From Leptolyngbya sp. CCY15150 (GTDB taxonomy: Bacteria > Cyanobacteriota > Cyanobacteriia > RECH01), in contig NZ_JACSWB010000167.1 in NCBI RefSeq assembly GCF_016888135.1, positions 26,269-90,268 of the forward strand: a stretch of 64,000 nt of DNA, in the 5' to 3' direction. Shown here in pieces: positions 35,345 to 43,808 of this stretch. The translations under genes and the position numbers were made by a program. The notes beneath the pieces are model-generated. The model was not told the DNA's origin, did no database searches, and saw only the letters and a list, made by a program, of their open reading frames with translations. The stretch's first letter is position 1. Each line of letters begins with the position of its first letter.

Positions 35345-37546
35345 TCACGAGAGCTGCTGCATCCGCCACACCGATCGCATGATCCGGATTTCGTTGAAGT
35401 CGTAATCCTCTCCCACCTGGTCGCGAATCGTCCGCAGAGCATCATCGCCTACCTGAGCGATCGCCCCCAAAATAGCCTGCTGCCGCTCGGGATCTACCAG
35501 TTGATCCACGTCGATCACTTCGCCCCATTCAAGCAAGGTCGCTAGGTTGTCGTAGATAGTCCCCAACCGTAGGTCACATTCCAAAGCAATCTGGGCAGGA
35601 GCGATGCCCTGCTGATGCAGGTTGAGGATTTGGCGACGGCGGGCGGAGAGCGGCGGTTTGGAGGTCGGTTCGTCTACTACAGGTGTGACCGTCTGGGCTA
35701 GGAGGCCATGCTCTTGGCAAAATTGGCGAATAGTCTCGGTGAAGCGCGGCCCATACTGGGTGAGTTTGTGGCTGCCGACTCCAGAAATCGAGGCAAATTC
35801 TTCCAAGGTGGTGGGTCGGCTTTGCACCATCAGCCGCAGACTAGAGTCGGCAAAAATCACGTAGGGCGGCACCGATTGCTCATTGGCGATGGTTTTCCGC
35901 AGCGATCGCAGCAGATCCATCAACAGTTCACGGGTGGATGCGGCTTGGCTATCGTCGGCCACGCTAGAGCGCTGAGAACGCGTGGCCACCATCTGCACCG
36001 GTCGCTGCCCTCGCATCACCTCCCAACTGCGGGCATTCAGCCGCAATACCGAATAGCCATCGCTGGTTTCATCCAGCAGGCCCTGGTGTAAGAGCGATCG
36101 CCCTAGGTGTTTCCAGTCCTCGGCAGAGCGATCGCTGCCGATGCCGTAGGTGGACAACTTGTGATGCCCTCGCTGCTGGATCTTGCTCGATCGACTGCCC
36201 CGCAACACCTCGATGATGTAGTTCATGCCAAAGCGTTCTTTGCATCGGGCGACGCAGGATAGGAACTTCTGAGCATCAACGGTGCGATCTTCAATGGGCT
36301 TAGGATTCAGGCAGTTGTCACACTGCTGGCAGTTGCCGCTAAAATCTTCCCCAAAGTAGCGCAGTTGAATCGTCCGCCGACATTCCAATCCCTCAGCATA
36401 GTCCAATACCTGACGGAGCTGCTGCCGGGCGATCATCTGCTCGGCTTCGTCAGGTTTTTGGTCAATTAAATAGTTAATCTTGCTGACATCACCGGTGTTG
36501 AAAAACAGTAAACAGCGGGAGGGCTCCCCATCGCGCCCGGCTCGCCCCGCTTCTTGGTAGTAGCCTTCTAGGTTCCGAGGCAGATTGTAATGCACCACCA
36601 GGCGCACATCGGGCTTATCAATACCCATGCCGAAGGCCACCGTGGCCACCATCACCTGCACATCATCCCGGATGAATCGGGTTTGATTTTCCGTCCGCAC
36701 GCGATCGCTTAAGCCTGCGTGGTAGGGCAGGGCGACAATGCCGTCTTGCTGGAGGCGATCGGCGGTTTCGTCCACCAGCTTGCGGCTGAAGCAATAGACA
36801 ATGCAGGAACCATGGCGATGACTGCGGATTTCCCGCAGCAGATCGGCATAGGCGTTGCGCTCCTTGGGACGCACTTCGTAGTACAGGTTGGGTCGGTTGA
36901 AGCTGGCGACGTAAACATCTGGCTGGCGCAGGGCAAGCTGCACCACAATATCTTGCTGTACGCGCTGAGTGGCGGTGGCGGTGAGGGCGAGCAATGGCAC
37001 CGTGGGGTAGCGCTGCCGGATCTGGCTGAGCTGTCGATATTCTGGGCGAAAGTCATGCCCCCATTCCGAAACGCAGTGGGCCTCATCAATGGCGATCGCC
37101 ACCAGCCCCAAGGCATCATGGAGGCGATCGAGAAACGGCAGGAAGCGATCGTTCAGCAACCGCTCTGGAGCCACGTAGAGCAACTTAATCTCGCCTCGGA
37201 GGAGCTGGGCCGTGCGCTGCTGGACGTGCTCATTAGACAGACTGCTGTTGAGGAACGTCGCTGGAATGCCGTTATCGTTTAGGGTTTCCACCTGATCCTG
37301 CATCAGCGCAATCAACGGCGATACCACCACCATCAGCCCCGGCTTGAGCAGGGCCGGCAACTGATAGCACAACGACTTCCCGCCCCCGGTAGGCATAATC
37401 ACCAGCAGATCTTGTCCCCGCAGGGCTGTTTCGACAATATGTCGCTGGCCTGGCCGGAAGCGATCGTAGCCAAAGTAATGCTTAAGAGCCTGCTCCAGGG
37501 AGTCAAACGTTGGGGTTGTCGATGCGATGGCTGAATGCAGAGTCAT
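35345..37546 (-). CDS. recQ: ATP-dependent DNA helicase RecQ
   Basis: 733 residues. A 3'-5' DNA helicase of recombination and fork repair. Motif order: FRPGQ (motif 0), PTGGGKSLCYQ (Walker A, 52-62), IDEAHCVSEWGHDFRPEY (DEAH, 154-157), ALTATATQRV, VYCFSRK, ATVAFGMGIDKPDVR and YYQEAGRAGRDGEPS, then a zinc-binding Cys cluster (ECRRTIQLRYFG, NCQQCDNC), a winged helix RQC and an HRDC domain (near 560-630). A ~100-residue C-terminal part with a helix-turn-helix-like segment (RRRQILNLHQQGIAPAQIAL) follows, as in long RecQ forms. Confidence 0.96.
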   Translation of the reverse strand: MTLHSAIASTTPTFDSLEQALKHYFGYDRFRPGQRHIVETALRGQDLLVIMPTGGGKSLCYQLPALLKPGLMVVVSPLIALMQDQVETLNDNGIPATFLNSSLSNEHVQQRTAQLLRGEIKLLYVAPERLLNDRFLPFLDRLHDALGLVAIAIDEAHCVSEWGHDFRPEYRQLSQIRQRYPTVPLLALTATATQRVQQDIVVQLALRQPDVYVASFNRPNLYYEVRPKERNAYADLLREIRSHRHGSCIVYCFSRKLVDETADRLQQDGIVALPYHAGLSDRVRTENQTRFIRDDVQVMVATVAFGMGIDKPDVRLVVHYNLPRNLEGYYQEAGRAGRDGEPSRCLLFFNTGDVSKINYLIDQKPDEAEQMIARQQLRQVLDYAEGLECRRTIQLRYFGEDFSGNCQQCDNCLNPKPIEDRTVDAQKFLSCVARCKERFGMNYIIEVLRGSRSSKIQQRGHHKLSTYGIGSDRSAEDWKHLGRSLLHQGLLDETSDGYSVLRLNARSWEVMRGQRPVQMVATRSQRSSVADDSQAASTRELLMDLLRSLRKTIANEQSVPPYVIFADSSLRLMVQSRPTTLEEFASISGVGSHKLTQYGPRFTETIRQFCQEHGLLAQTVTPVVDEPTSKPPLSARRRQILNLHQQGIAPAQIALECDLRLGTIYDNLATLLEWGEVIDVDQLVDPERQQAILGAIAQVGDDALRTIRDQVGEDYDFNEIRIMRSVWRMQQLS

Positions 37547-37644
37547 GTCCGGTCTATGTCAGTGCGCTATCCAATATCCCCCACTGTACGAATATTTGTC
37601 GTCCTATCGCTAGAGGGAGGATACCGATTCGCGGTGACGGCCCT

Positions 37645-37695
37645 AAAAAACCGCCCCTAGAAGCGATCGCTGGGAATCAAGTCTAGAGACGGTTT
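37645..37695 (-). terminator. rho-independent terminator of psb27
   Basis: On the minus strand, AAACCGTCTCTAGA (37695-37682) pairs fully, with two G-U pairs, with TCTAGGGGCGGTTT (37661-37648), followed by a T run (37650-37645). The loop contains a HIP1 site. It lies 35 bases past the psb27 stop. Confidence 0.85.
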
Positions 37696-37729
37696 GGATG
37701 ACCAATGTGGGCTCAATGGAATGGGGCAG

Positions 37730-38125
37730 CTAAGCGCCTCGCCGTAGGGCCGCTTCCACGCGCTTGAACTCTAGCTCTAAGCGATCCTGGAGCTTGGCGG
37801 GAACGGGGCGATTGGGGTAGGAGCTGTAGTGACCGGCTAGGGCGTTGAGAGCCGTTTGCATGGTGGTGAAGGAGCTGAGGCGGGTGTAGTTACCATTGCG
37901 GCGATAGCGCGCTGAGAAGTCGTTGATCATTTGCCGCGCGTCAGATTGGGCTCCTGCCTTTTCAGGGGTGCCTTCGGGCATTTCAATGGCGGTTCGCAGG
38001 GTGTCAATTAGGCTGAGGGTATCTTGGCGATAGTCGCCGCTCAGACCGCCGGGGGATGCGGCACAGCCCATAGCTACTGTACAGACCAGCAATAGCGCAA
38101 AAATTCGAGATAAAATCCTTTTCAT
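37730..38125 (-). CDS. psb27: photosystem II assembly lipoprotein Psb27
   Basis: 131 residues. A lipoprotein signal peptide ends in VAMGC, the lipidated Cys at residue 21; the mature part is a four-helix bundle with YRQDTLSLIDTLRTAIEMP and NDFSARYRRNGNYTRLSSF, as in Psb27. It binds CP43 on the lumenal side of immature photosystem II and keeps the oxygen-evolving cluster site accessible during assembly and repair. ycf39, another photosystem II assembly factor, is the next gene upstream on the same strand (172-base gap), and a strong terminator follows. Confidence 0.95.
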   Translation of the reverse strand: MKRILSRIFALLLVCTVAMGCAASPGGLSGDYRQDTLSLIDTLRTAIEMPEGTPEKAGAQSDARQMINDFSARYRRNGNYTRLSSFTTMQTALNALAGHYSSYPNRPVPAKLQDRLELEFKRVEAALRRGA

Positions 38126-38297
38126 AATGCCTCAATAATCATGGTTTAACGGAACAAACATGGGTCAGCGGCGTAGCGATCGCCCTTGGGGATGCCAGCC
38201 CCTACAACGTTCAACATTGAGCTCTGTATCATCCTATCCTGACAAGGTGTAGCCCTGATCAACCTAGAGGAGGAAGGGCGATCGCGGCTTGGATAGA

Positions 38298-39278
38298 TTA
38301 AGACTTAGGGGTTTTGAAAGGCGTGCGCTTCTTTTTCATGCGCTTCTCACGCTCATACTCCAATTCCTTCAGCTTCTTCATAATGCGGCTGAAGTATTCT
38401 TTGAGATAATCTTCTAAGGTACCGGTTTCGCTGCGATCGAGCCCAAAGACCTCGTAGGTTTCATCCATGGAGGCGTCTAGGGGCTTACCTGAGGCAATCA
38501 CTTCTGTAAACGCTAAGCGATCGGCGACGTTCCACGTCCATTCAAAGAACAGGGCTACCCGTCGAATGCTTCTCAGCAGACTAATGGGCATGCGGGTGAC
38601 CTTGGCTTCTTGACCCGACATGCGCTCGCAGACGCGAATAATTTCGTAGGCGCTCCAGGCCCGGTTGCCCACCACAGGAAAGACGCGGTTCTCCGTTTCG
38701 GGGACTTGCAGGGCGCGCACCGCAAACCGGGCAATATCCTGGGTGTCCATGTAGGCAATGGGGGAGGTGTTCCCCATCACCCACACCGCCTGTTTTTCTA
38801 GGATGGGGATAGCGTATTGGCTAATCAAGCCTTGGAAAAAGCCGCATAGCCGTAGGACGGTGTAGGGAACGCCCGACTCTTGCAAAAACTGTTCTGTGCA
38901 ATGCTTGATTTGCATCAGCGGCACGTCGGGATGATCTTCAACCCCTAAAATGGAGAAGAAGATAAACCGCTCGACGTTGGCGGCTTTGGCAGCCTGGATG
39001 AGCGCAACCTTGCCGTCCCAATCGACCGCCTTGATGGGCACCGAATCGGTGGCGCGGGAGGTGGAGGCATCAATCACGGCCGTCACCCCTTCAAAGGCTG
39101 CGGGCAGGGTGTCAGGGAAGGTGAGATCGCCTAGGGCTAGCTCAGCCCCCCATTCTTTGAGAAACGATGCTTTGCGGGCGCTGCGAACCAGGCAACGAAC
39201 CTGAAATCCCTCATCTAGGGCGCGACGGGTGACCTGCCTTCCCAACGTACCTGTGGCACCGACAATCAGTAAAGTCAT
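38298..39278 (-). CDS. ycf39: photosystem II assembly factor Ycf39 (NmrA-like, atypical SDR)
   Basis: 326 residues. MTLLIVGATGTLGRQVTRRA is the NAD(P)-binding Rossmann start (GATGTLG); RFIFFSILGVEDHPDVPLMQ and PIAYMDTQDIARFAVRAL match Ycf39 and its plant homologue HCF244. Ycf39 works with HliD-type proteins in early photosystem II assembly, linked to chlorophyll delivery to D1. The C-terminal ~60 residues form a highly basic tail (EKRMKKKRTPFKTPKS). Neighbours psb27 and petM are also thylakoid complex genes on the same strand. Confidence 0.93.
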   Translation of the reverse strand: MTLLIVGATGTLGRQVTRRALDEGFQVRCLVRSARKASFLKEWGAELALGDLTFPDTLPAAFEGVTAVIDASTSRATDSVPIKAVDWDGKVALIQAAKAANVERFIFFSILGVEDHPDVPLMQIKHCTEQFLQESGVPYTVLRLCGFFQGLISQYAIPILEKQAVWVMGNTSPIAYMDTQDIARFAVRALQVPETENRVFPVVGNRAWSAYEIIRVCERMSGQEAKVTRMPISLLRSIRRVALFFEWTWNVADRLAFTEVIASGKPLDASMDETYEVFGLDRSETGTLEDYLKEYFSRIMKKLKELEYEREKRMKKKRTPFKTPKS

Positions 39279-39527
39279 GAGGGATTTAATCTCAATTTCA
39301 AAACATTAACTTTTTATAAGATGTTATCAGAAAGTGGTTAGCCTTTTCTCATATAGCCAGTGTTGCCAGGATAGAAATACTGTGTAGATCCTGTGAAGAC
39401 GAAGGGAACAGCAGACCGCCGTTGGATCTGACTGGATGATATGTCGGTGTAATGCTTGCCAGGAAAGGATTCTAGTCAATGGAAAGCCAAGGCAGGGACT
39501 TGTACATTCAAGCCCCTCGCCGCTGAA

Positions 39528-39632
39528 TTACTCTTCGCCACCCTGCAGCTTGAGCAGCAAAAACCCCATGGCTAGGCCGACTAGGATCAAGGTAAACGAC
39601 AGAAATGCAGCATTATAAAATTCGCTACTCAT
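39528..39632 (-). CDS. petM: cytochrome b6-f complex subunit PetM
   Basis: 34 residues, too short for most gene finders. The translation begins MSSEFYNAAFLSFTLILVG and ends AMGFLLLKLQGGEE: one transmembrane helix with the LLKxQGxEE end typical of PetM. It is a single-helix subunit of the thylakoid cytochrome b6-f complex. A 249-base gap separates it from ycf39 downstream on the same strand, so co-transcription is not obvious. It is transcribed away from pdxA. Confidence 0.9.
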   Translation of the reverse strand: MSSEFYNAAFLSFTLILVGLAMGFLLLKLQGGEE

Positions 39633-39886
39633 CTAAACTATGTCTCCCTAACGTCACGATGAAAAATCAGGCTCAACAGCGATCGCTTCTAGACATAATC
39701 GTGAGCTCATCAAAAGCCGCGATCGCCCCTCGGTTGTCCTAGGACGTGAGGCTGTCTAGGATCGATGTTGAACATCCGCCTAGAGTATTCTAAGGCAGTT
39801 TGGGTCTGCTCTCCATCTCGAATCCTCCTTGTCTTTGGGGGACTTATTGCTCCATGTTTCTGCTTATTGTTTCCTAATGTAACGTT

Positions 39887-41014
39887 ATGGTGCTATCCCG
39901 TCCGCAATCGGATTTCGATCCATTATCAGATCTGGCATCAGATTTGCCATCAGCTTCGGCTACTCAGGCAAGGCCGCCTCGGCTGGCGATCGCCCTCGGA
40001 GATCCAGCAGGCATTGGCCCTGAAGTGGTGATGCGATCGCTCTATCAGCGTCCCGAGGATGCCGTGCCGGTGACGGTGGTCGGGAGTCGGGCGGTGCTGG
40101 TGAAGACCTACGATCGCTTGCGTGACTTGGGGGTGCCTTTGGTGGAGCCGGATGCGGTGCCGTTGATCGATGTGGGTGTAGCATCTGCCGATCTGCGGGC
40201 CGTGCGCTGGGGCGTGGGCAATGCTGCTAGTGGAGAAGCTAGCTTTCAGTTTTTGTCGGAGGCGATCGACCAAACCTTGGCTGGACAGTTTGATGGGGTG
40301 GTGACAGCTCCCATTGCCAAGTCGGCCTGGCTAGCGGCGGGCCATGCCTATCCTGGGCAAACGGAACTCTTAGCCGAGCGGGCTGGGGTATCGCGGTTTG
40401 GCATGATGTTTGTGGCGCGATCGCCCCTCACCGGTTGGATGCTGCGATCGCTCTTGGCCACCACCCATATTCCCCTGGCCGCTGTGTCCCACACCTTAAC
40501 GCCAGCCTTAATGACTCTGAAACTAGAGCTGTTGATGGACTGCCTGCACCATGACGTTGGTCTGCCGCAGCCGCGCATCGCCATCGCCGGACTCAACCCC
40601 CACAGTGGCGAACAGGGACAGTTGGGCCGTGAAGAGGTGGATTGGCTTCAGGGGTGGCTAGATGACCAGCGCCAGCGCTTTCCCCAGGCTCAGTTGGATG
40701 GCCTGACGCCCCCTGATACCCTCTGGGTGAAGCCGGGGCAGGCTTGGTTTGGCACTCGTCCGGTGGAAGCCCACGATGCCTACCTGGCGCTGTACCACGA
40801 CCAAGGGCTAATTCCTGTGAAATTAATGGCTTTCGATCGCGCTGTGAATACCACCATCGGTTTACCCTTTGTGCGTACCTCCCCCGACCACGGGACGGCG
40901 TTTGATATTGCCGGTCAGGGGAAGGCAGATGCCACCAGTTTTCTGGCCGCGCTCCAGCTTGGGGAAGACCTGGCCCGCCAGCGCGTGAAGCCTCCCAGTT
41001 CCACCGCTCTGTAG
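39887..41014 (+). CDS. pdxA: 4-hydroxythreonine-4-phosphate dehydrogenase
   Basis: 375 residues. PdxA oxidises 4-phospho-hydroxythreonine in the DXP-dependent pathway to vitamin B6. Family features are [19 protein letters not shown] after a ~30-residue leader, [20 protein letters not shown] (with the metal-site His), [35 protein letters not shown] blocks (here [19 protein letters not shown]) and [20 protein letters not shown]. The N-terminal leader is Ser/Asp-rich and longer than in E. coli, so the start is slightly uncertain. It is divergent from petM. Confidence 0.94.
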   Translation: MVLSRPQSDFDPLSDLASDLPSASATQARPPRLAIALGDPAGIGPEVVMRSLYQRPEDAVPVTVVGSRAVLVKTYDRLRDLGVPLVEPDAVPLIDVGVASADLRAVRWGVGNAASGEASFQFLSEAIDQTLAGQFDGVVTAPIAKSAWLAAGHAYPGQTELLAERAGVSRFGMMFVARSPLTGWMLRSLLATTHIPLAAVSHTLTPALMTLKLELLMDCLHHDVGLPQPRIAIAGLNPHSGEQGQLGREEVDWLQGWLDDQRQRFPQAQLDGLTPPDTLWVKPGQAWFGTRPVEAHDAYLALYHDQGLIPVKLMAFDRAVNTTIGLPFVRTSPDHGTAFDIAGQGKADATSFLAALQLGEDLARQRVKPPSSTAL

Positions 41015-41158
41015 CCCTTTCCCCAGACCATCCCGCCCATCAGACCTGCCTAGGTAAACCAATGTAAGGTTTTGCCGCGATCGCTCTCGTTGATCGTAGT
41101 TTTTCGTTAGATTGGATACGTAGGCTACAGTTGTCGCTCATAGCGGGAGGTTAAAATA

Positions 41159-41458
41159 ATGAGTTTTGATGATACTAAAGTCCGTGAAGCATTGGAGCGC
41201 TTGCTGTATCCAGAGTATGCTTGTGAACCGCAGAGAAATGCCCTGCAGCGGCTAACTCACCTTTGTCGGCTGTGGGTGCAGCGGCTGCGCCATGATGCCA
41301 GTGAGCCAGTCATTTGGACGTATAGAACGTCGTCGGGCGAAACGTTGTGGAATGCCTACGATCCAAGTAGCGGCTGGTCAATTTTTGGTGTCCCGCAGTT
41401 TCAGGTGTGGGCCTGGCTGGCGGAACGGTATCGCCGTCGTCCCACCCATCCTTCTTAA
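41159..41458 (+). CDS. small conserved cyanobacterial-type protein, unknown function
   Basis: 99 residues from an ATG with a strong GGGAGG (41145-41150) 8 bases upstream. It has a helical N-terminal half (REALERLLYPEYACEPQRNA) and a Trp/Tyr-rich C-terminal half (WTYRTSSGETLWNAYDPSSG, VWAWLAERYRRR). No signal peptide or membrane helix. It is basic enough to suit nucleic-acid binding, but no family is recognised. Confidence 0.7.
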   Translation: MSFDDTKVREALERLLYPEYACEPQRNALQRLTHLCRLWVQRLRHDASEPVIWTYRTSSGETLWNAYDPSSGWSIFGVPQFQVWAWLAERYRRRPTHPS

Positions 41459-41548
41459 GGTATGGGGCTTAAGGTATGGGGATTGGCAGGGATGCTGACG
41501 GCACCTCGATGAAACTCTAGTACATCAAAGCTTTCTGCTATGAGCATC

Positions 41549-41580
41549 AATGCCCTTGAACAGGTTGCTTCAGGGGCATT
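41549..41580. terminator. long hairpin in the 41459-41835 spacer
   Basis: AATGCCCTTGAA (41549-41560) pairs with TTCAGGGGCATT (41569-41580), a 12-bp stem with one G-U pair and an 8-base loop, followed by GTTATTGG. It lies 91 bases after the small conserved gene and may terminate it. The rest of the 377-base spacer holds HIP1 sites and no gene. Confidence 0.55.
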
Positions 41581-41835
41581 GTTATTGGAGCTTTTGGCGA
41601 GGAGCTTTGGGGAGGATGGCTTGGGAAACTTCTAGATGCTTGGGCAAGTCTCTGCTCTAAGACCTGACCCATGAGGGGGGATAGGTGAATCTAAAGCGCG
41701 ATCGCTGGTTGAACAGCGCAAGGGGTCAGGCAAGGGTATGCATCGCCAGAATCCTAGGAGGAGAGAGACGTCCTGATGATAGGGGCGATCGCCTGCAAAT
41801 AGGAACGGAGGCGTAGTTTATACAGGCGAATCTGA

Positions 41836-43251
41836 ATGCGATCGCATAGGCATATGGATACTCGATGGTGGCGATGGCTGGCCGGTGGCATGGCAGGGGC
41901 TCAGATCGTGGCTGGTCTTGGTCTACCCCCAGCCGGTATGGCTATGGACGGATGGGTAGCGCAGCAGATCTCTAGCCCGACGCGCTATGTCTTGGGAGCG
42001 GGCGATCGCCTCAATGTTGAATTTTTCAATATTCCCGAATATACCGATCAATACCAAGTCCTGTCTGACGGTACGCTGCATTTGCCCCAGGCGGGAACGA
42101 TCGCTGTGGAAGGCTTAACTCTGGAGCAAGCCACTCAGGCGATCACGGCGCGCTATGCCCAAGTTTTGCGCCGTCCCATTATTAGTCTCAATTTGCTACA
42201 GGCGCGACCGGTGACCGTGGCGATCGCTGGCGAAATTAGCCGTCCTGGTTCCTATACCTTGGCTGCCGCCAGTCCTGACAGTCCCTCAACGCTCACCCAG
42301 GTGCTTCAGCAAGCAGGCGGGGTGACTCAGTCGGCGGACGTGCGCCGGATTCAGATTCGCCGGGTGAGCGATCGCACCCTGGGCACAGAGTCGGTGACGA
42401 TTAATCTATGGGACTTGATCCAAGCTGGAGATATTCGCCAAGACCTGACCCTGCGGGATGGCGACTCGATTGTGATCCCCACCGCAACGACCGTGAACCC
42501 TGAGGAATCGCGGCGGCTGGCGGCGGCCAATTTTGCGGCGGATGCCACCCAGCCGATCCAGGTGGCGGTGGTGGGAGAAGTGAACCGTCCCGGCCCCCAT
42601 ACCCTGCGCCTGAATACCAATCTCACCAGCAGCAATGATGGGCTGGAGGCCTTGACGGTGAGTCAGGCAATTCGGGTGGCGGGCGGTATTACCCAACTGG
42701 CCGATATTCGCGACATTCAAGTGCGGCGGGTGACCCACACGGGGCAAGAACAGGTGATCCCGGTGGATTTTTGGGAGTTGCTGATGGCGGGGAACCTACA
42801 GCAGGACTTGCCGTTGCAAAATGGCGACACGATTGTGGTGCCCACGGCGACGGCGCTAACGTCGGCGGAACTGGCAGAACTGGCGCCAGCTAGCTTTGCG
42901 GCGGATTCGATGACGGTCTATGTGGTGGGCGAGGTGAGCGCTCCAGGGGCGATCGCTCTTCCTCCCAGCACTTCTCTCAATCAAGCGATCCTGGCGGCGG
43001 GCGGCTTTAACAACCGCGCCCGCCGCAGTCGGGTGGAGCTGGTGCGCCTGAATCCCGATGGCACCATTTTGCAGGAGAGTATCGATGTCGATCTGTCAGA
43101 AACCCTGAATGCGGCGGACAATCCATCCCTGCGCCCTGGCGATACGGTGCTCGTGGGGCGATCGGGTCTAGCCAGCTTCAGCGATACCTTGGGGCTACTG
43201 CTGTCGCCGGTCACCGGTGTGGCTAGTCTGCTGCGCTTACTAGGACTCTGA
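41836..43251 (+). CDS. polysaccharide export outer-membrane-type protein (Wza-like, SLBB domains)
   Basis: 471 residues. A signal-peptide-like N-terminus (WWRWLAGGMAGAQIVAGLGL) precedes a Poly_export domain (YVLGAGDRLNVEFFNIPEYT, DGTLHLPQAGTIAVEGLTL, about 50-125), then three SLBB-type beta-grasp domains beginning at VAIAGEISRPGSYTL, VAVVGEVNRPGPHTLRL and VYVVGEVSAPGAIALPP. Such proteins form or line the periplasm-to-outside channel for exopolysaccharide. An ATG at 41854 is an alternative start. No Wzc-like kinase or Wzx/Wzy gene is adjacent, so the system is split across the genome. Confidence 0.88.
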   Translation: MRSHRHMDTRWWRWLAGGMAGAQIVAGLGLPPAGMAMDGWVAQQISSPTRYVLGAGDRLNVEFFNIPEYTDQYQVLSDGTLHLPQAGTIAVEGLTLEQATQAITARYAQVLRRPIISLNLLQARPVTVAIAGEISRPGSYTLAAASPDSPSTLTQVLQQAGGVTQSADVRRIQIRRVSDRTLGTESVTINLWDLIQAGDIRQDLTLRDGDSIVIPTATTVNPEESRRLAAANFAADATQPIQVAVVGEVNRPGPHTLRLNTNLTSSNDGLEALTVSQAIRVAGGITQLADIRDIQVRRVTHTGQEQVIPVDFWELLMAGNLQQDLPLQNGDTIVVPTATALTSAELAELAPASFAADSMTVYVVGEVSAPGAIALPPSTSLNQAILAAGGFNNRARRSRVELVRLNPDGTILQESIDVDLSETLNAADNPSLRPGDTVLVGRSGLASFSDTLGLLLSPVTGVASLLRLLGL

Positions 43252-43808
43252 TGGTTTGCAGATTGAAGCTTGCTCAACCATCAAATTGATGCAGGTATAA
43301 CCATAGAAGAAACTAGAGGATGCTTCTGTTCTTTGTGATCCTTGGGAGTTTGATGACGCTAGGTTTTCAGAAACCCACACCCCAAGTCTCTAAATAGCGC
43401 AGGATGAACGGAGAGGCTACGGTTTGGGCTGTGATGCGATCGCCCCAGCGCTGACCCATGATGCGATGCCACATTAATCTTTCATCAACAAATGATTAAA
43501 GATTGTCGGAACAGGTTTGCTGTCTTGTTCTGTGAGTTAGCTTATATTGTATTGAAGACGTGACAGATCAGATGTCAGGTACTTTGGGAATGCTTTGTGA
43601 CAGTTTCTATCAGGTTCTGTCGTGTGATAGGGGTGCCTTGAGTAACCTCTAGAGAAGAGTTGCCATATAGTCTAGAGATGGGCGATCGCAGGATATGTCA
43701 TGGTGTCCGTAGTAGGTAACGTTTGTGTCTACTACTATGCGGGTTGCGACCATCGGGGTGTGTAGACCTAGGGCATAGCCCTTCCTCTCAGCATCATTCT
43801 TCTGCATC
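43252..43808. other. 557-base spacer upstream of the adenylate cyclase gene
   Basis: No convincing gene. It is AT-richer than its surroundings near 43470-43560 and probably contains the cyclase promoter. A 25-codon hydrophobic reading frame at 43320-43397 was seen but is not supported as a gene. Confidence 0.4.

Noticed and set aside
43320..43397. 25-codon hydrophobic frame in the spacer before the cyclase gene
   Set aside because: It looks like a possible one-helix peptide, but the AGAGG touches the ATG and no known small photosystem subunit matches.
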